DNA from: Halobellus inordinatus
GTDB taxonomy: Archaea > Halobacteriota > Halobacteria > Halobacteriales > Haloferacaceae
NCBI RefSeq assembly: GCF_024464655.1
Contig: NZ_JANHAV010000005.1
Coordinates: 1 to 64,000, forward strand
Length of the DNA: 64,000 bases
Direction of reading: 5' to 3'
In this document: piece by piece, positions 61,381-64,000 of the stretch
Numbering within the stretch: position 1 is the stretch's first letter
Layout of the letters: each line of letters opens with the position of its first letter
Made by a program: the position numbers and the translations under genes
Notes under the pieces: model-generated
Told to the model about the DNA's origin: nothing
What the model saw: the letters and a program-made list of their open reading frames with translations, nothing else
Databases searched by the model: none

Positions 61381-61674
61381 CTCTTGATGGGCGGGTCCCC
61401 GAGCGCTTGAGCGTGGCGATTTGGAGGTCTGCTGGTGCGTCTTTGGGACAAGTGAACAAATCCGACCCGGACGAGATTGGACAATCACTGACACGCCTCC
61501 CTAAAACATCAGGAGTCGATCAGTACGACCCCACGCTCGTCCTGGCCGGGAATAGCAGACACCGGGTACGGGCGGATCTCACCACGTGAACTGTTGTCAT
61601 TGTATAGTGCATATACCCGAACGCACAGTATTGTAACGGATACATTTATACGGAGGAGTCCCCTTCCGAGGGAT

Positions 61675-63060
61675 ATGGCACGTGATATCGTACGGCGCGA
61701 CTTTATGAAGCGCGTCGGTGCGGCTGGTGCAATCGGTGCAACTGGACTCGCAGGCTGTATTGGAAGCCCCGGAGATAGCGGCGGCGACGGTGGGGGTACC
61801 GAAAGCGGAGACGGTGGCGGCGAAACCACAACGACCGGCGGCGGTGGCGGCGGCAGCGGCGGCCCGGAAGGCCTCGTCGTCATCGGGTACCCCGAAAGTG
61901 GGGTTCAGCTGTTCCGTGACTACTACAGCCAATCTGACGGCAGCGAGGAGATTCTCGTTCCCGACGGTCTCCGCGACGGCGCGATGCCGGGCCAGGTCGG
62001 GAACGAGATGGCGAACGTCACCGGGACGGCCCCGGCCGCTGGCGGGCCGAACCAGGAGGCGTTCAACACGCTGTTCCAGGACGAGTACGGCTCCTCGCCC
62101 GGCGTGTTCACCTCGCAGACGTACGACTCCGTCGCGATTCAGCTCCTCGCGAACGCCGCGGCCGGCGCGAACGACGGAACCGCGATCCGCGATCAGATGC
62201 GCCGGATCGCGAACCCGGACGGGATGACCGTCACGCCCGAGAACCTCGTCGAGGGCGTCGAGGCGGCCGCAAACGGCGAAGACGTGAACTATCAGGGCGC
62301 GTCGTCGGCGACGAACTTCAACGAAGACGGCGACCCGGCGTCCGCAGCCTACTCCATCTGGGAGTTCGCCGACGGCGGGACGAGCCAGGTCGAAGTCCAG
62401 AACTTCGAGGGCGAGAACCCAGACGGCGCCGGTCCTTCCGCCGACAGCGGACCGGGCGGCAGCGACCGCGAGATGTCGGTCGGAATCTTGCTCCCCGAGA
62501 CCGGTGACCTCGCCTCCGTCGGACAGCCGATGATCCAGGCGGCACAGATCCCCGTGAAGCAGATCAACGAGGCCAACCCCGCTGGTCTGTCGGTCAACGC
62601 GCAGATCGAGGACACCCAGACGTCGCCGAGCGCCGGTACCTCGGCCGCCGAGACGCTCGCGAGCGCCGGCGTGCCGAGCGTCTGCGGGTCGGCGTCCTCG
62701 GGCGTCAACGTCCCCGTCTCACAGCAGGTGTTCATCCCGAACGAGATCGTCGGCTGTTCGCCGTCGTCCACCGCGCTGTCGGTGTCGAACCTCGACGACG
62801 ACGACTACATCTTCCGGACGGCGCCCTCGGACTTCCTGCAGGGCCGCGTGATGGCGCAGGTGATGTCCGAACGGCTCGGCGTCAGTTCCGTCTCGACGCT
62901 GTACGTCAACAACGACTACGGCCAGCAGCTCTCGGATCGCTTCAGCAGCGTCTTCTCCGAGCAGTTCGGCGGCGAGGTCTACCACAAGGTCGCCTTCAAC
63001 AAAGGCGAGTCCTCGTACTCCTCCGTCATCGAGACGGCGCTGTCGGGACCGGACAGCTAG
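61675..63060 (+). CDS. Substrate-binding Tat lipoprotein with circularly permuted lobes
   Basis: The 461-residue protein has a Tat signal (RRDFM) with lipobox L-A-G-C (Cys28) and a Gly-rich linker. It then carries the part that is normally the C-terminal half of a branched-chain amino-acid-type binding protein (64-246, from G-P-E-G-L-V-V-I-G-Y-P-E-S-G to W-E-F-A-D-G-G), a linker (247-265), and the normally N-terminal half (266-458, from M-S-V-G-I-L-L-P-E-T-G-D-L-A to S-G-P-D). The cut sits in the same S-G-P-x-G turn that joins the halves in ordinary relatives. It should still fold and bind a ligand. A TATA-like TTTATA precedes it. The transporter ATPase lies opposite, downstream. Confidence 0.8.
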   Translation: MARDIVRRDFMKRVGAAGAIGATGLAGCIGSPGDSGGDGGGTESGDGGGETTTTGGGGGGSGGPEGLVVIGYPESGVQLFRDYYSQSDGSEEILVPDGLRDGAMPGQVGNEMANVTGTAPAAGGPNQEAFNTLFQDEYGSSPGVFTSQTYDSVAIQLLANAAAGANDGTAIRDQMRRIANPDGMTVTPENLVEGVEAAANGEDVNYQGASSATNFNEDGDPASAAYSIWEFADGGTSQVEVQNFEGENPDGAGPSADSGPGGSDREMSVGILLPETGDLASVGQPMIQAAQIPVKQINEANPAGLSVNAQIEDTQTSPSAGTSAAETLASAGVPSVCGSASSGVNVPVSQQVFIPNEIVGCSPSSTALSVSNLDDDDYIFRTAPSDFLQGRVMAQVMSERLGVSSVSTLYVNNDYGQQLSDRFSSVFSEQFGGEVYHKVAFNKGESSYSSVIETALSGPDS

Positions 63061-63216
63061 AGCGGCCCGTTCGATCGATTCCGAATTTTTTCGACGGCGA
63101 CAACCGAGTAGCGCCGCGAGCGATCGCTACCCGGCACCGTCTGCTGTCGTCTGAGGTCGTCACCGGACACTGTCTACTGCAGTCCGTGGGATCGAAAAGA
63201 AGGTGCGACGGCCGTA

Positions 63217-63999
63217 TTATCCGCCGAGGAAGTCCTGACGGACCTGCTCGTCGTTCAGCAGCACGTCGCCGTCGTCCATATACCGATTCTGGCCGTTCGC
63301 GAGGACGTAGCCGCGGTCACAGCGCCGCAGCGCCTCCTTGGCGTTCTGCTCGACCATCAGGATCGCCGTCCCGTCGTCGTTGATCGCGTCGATGCGGTCG
63401 AACATATCGTCGACGAGGTCGGGCGCGAGGCCCGCAGAAGGTTCGTCGAGTAAGAGCAGCGAGGGATCGAGCATCAGCGCGCGGCCCATCGCGAGCATCT
63501 GCTGTTGGCCGCCGGACATCGTGCCCGCCTTCTGGGTCTGCCGCTCTTCGAGGATCGGGAACCGGTCGAAGACGGCGTCGAGGGCGTCCTGTGGCACCTC
63601 GTCGAGGATGTACGCGCCCATCTCCAGGTTCTCGCGAACCGTCAGCGACGCGAAGACGTTGTGGTTCTGCGGGACGTAACCGATACCCTCGTGGATGATC
63701 TCCTCCGGACGGAGGCCGGTGATGTCCTCGTCCTCGAAGGTCACGGTCCCGCCCATATGGGTCGTGAGCCCGAAGACGGACTTCATCACCGTCGACTTGC
63801 CGGCCCCGTTCGGACCGACGATGGTGACGTACTCGCCGTCGGCCACGTCCATATCGACGTCGGTCAGGATCTGGAGATCGCCGTAGCCGGCGTCGAGATC
63901 CCGAACTTCGAGTAAGGACTGGTCTCCGCGCTCCGGAATCGTCTCACGGGAGACCGCGGCGCCGTCGCCGTCGGCTCCCCCAGTAGTGTCTGCGCTCAT
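63217..63999 (-). CDS. livF: ABC transporter ATPase, LivF type
   Basis: The 260-residue protein has Walker A G-P-N-G-A-G-K-S-T, the ABC signature M-S-G-G-Q-Q-Q-M-L-A, Walker B L-L-L-L-D-E-P-S and the H-loop region M-V-E-Q-N-A. The V-P-Q-N-H-N-V-F Q-loop and overall length fit LivF, one of two ATPases of branched-chain amino-acid importers. The other subunits are likely beyond the window's right edge. Confidence 0.85.
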   Translation of the reverse strand: MSADTTGGADGDGAAVSRETIPERGDQSLLEVRDLDAGYGDLQILTDVDMDVADGEYVTIVGPNGAGKSTVMKSVFGLTTHMGGTVTFEDEDITGLRPEEIIHEGIGYVPQNHNVFASLTVRENLEMGAYILDEVPQDALDAVFDRFPILEERQTQKAGTMSGGQQQMLAMGRALMLDPSLLLLDEPSAGLAPDLVDDMFDRIDAINDDGTAILMVEQNAKEALRRCDRGYVLANGQNRYMDDGDVLLNDEQVRQDFLGG

Positions 64000-64000
64000 A

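Noticed and set aside
1-64000. A CRISPR array to go with the Cas7/Cas5-like genes
   Set aside because: I found no series of regularly spaced identical repeats; the only direct repeats near the RAMP genes are the two 13-mers at 7172-7202, which look like operators.
1-64000. tRNA or rRNA genes, or a tRNA attachment site for the integrase
   Set aside because: No cloverleaf-like sequence with a proper T-arm was found. The stretch near 23745 (GGTTTCAAACCC) looks similar but the other arms are missing.

Overview
The window comes from a haloarchaeon (class Halobacteria). The supporting signs are acidic proteins, a GC-rich core with many GTG starts and apparently leaderless genes, Tat-dependent lipoproteins, a PGF-CTERM surface protease, and archaeal information genes such as cdc48, radB, herA/nurA and a Vms1-like release factor. 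I cannot name the genus.

Bases 1 to about 18.9 kb form an accessory, largely AT-richer island. It opens with the right end of a TnpB-type element abutting a lipoprotein gene that has no normal start codon, followed by a long DDE transposase. Two divergent operons then leave one control region at 7.14-7.32 kb. The leftward operon encodes a small protein, a PAN/Cdc48-like AAA+ ATPase and a DUF6414 protein, with a three-helix membrane protein downstream. The rightward operon encodes a Tat-signal protein, a 42-residue protein, a Cas7-like RAMP protein, an unknown protein and a two-domain Cas5/Cas6-like RAMP protein. It matches the haloarchaeal derived class 1 CRISPR-like module called HRAMP, and I see no CRISPR array. 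Its leader folds into three consecutive perfect hairpins, a candidate associated RNA. Next come a type IIG-like restriction-methylation enzyme whose specificity region is AT-rich, two unknown genes, a fragment of another large gene, and a winged-helix/membrane pair. I read this part as a defence island.

Bases 19.3-23.7 kb are a compact, GC-rich integrated element. It has two PhiH1-type repressors, perfect inverted repeats before a tightly overlapping operon (zinc-finger protein, PCNA-like clamp, small proteins) and a tyrosine recombinase.

From 23.9 kb onward the content is ordinary chromosome: an SDR-like protein, regulators, a truncated and a LOV-type histidine kinase, the surface protease, DnaJ-ferredoxin and CBS-domain proteins, radB, larC, cdc48, herA and nurA, dnaJ, a D-glutamate-type pair (dgcN/dgcA-like), udk and an ABC transporter ATPase. 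The notable oddity is the substrate-binding lipoprotein at 61.7-63.1 kb, whose two lobes appear in swapped (circularly permuted) order. Two palindromic elements of about 80 bp lie between core genes.
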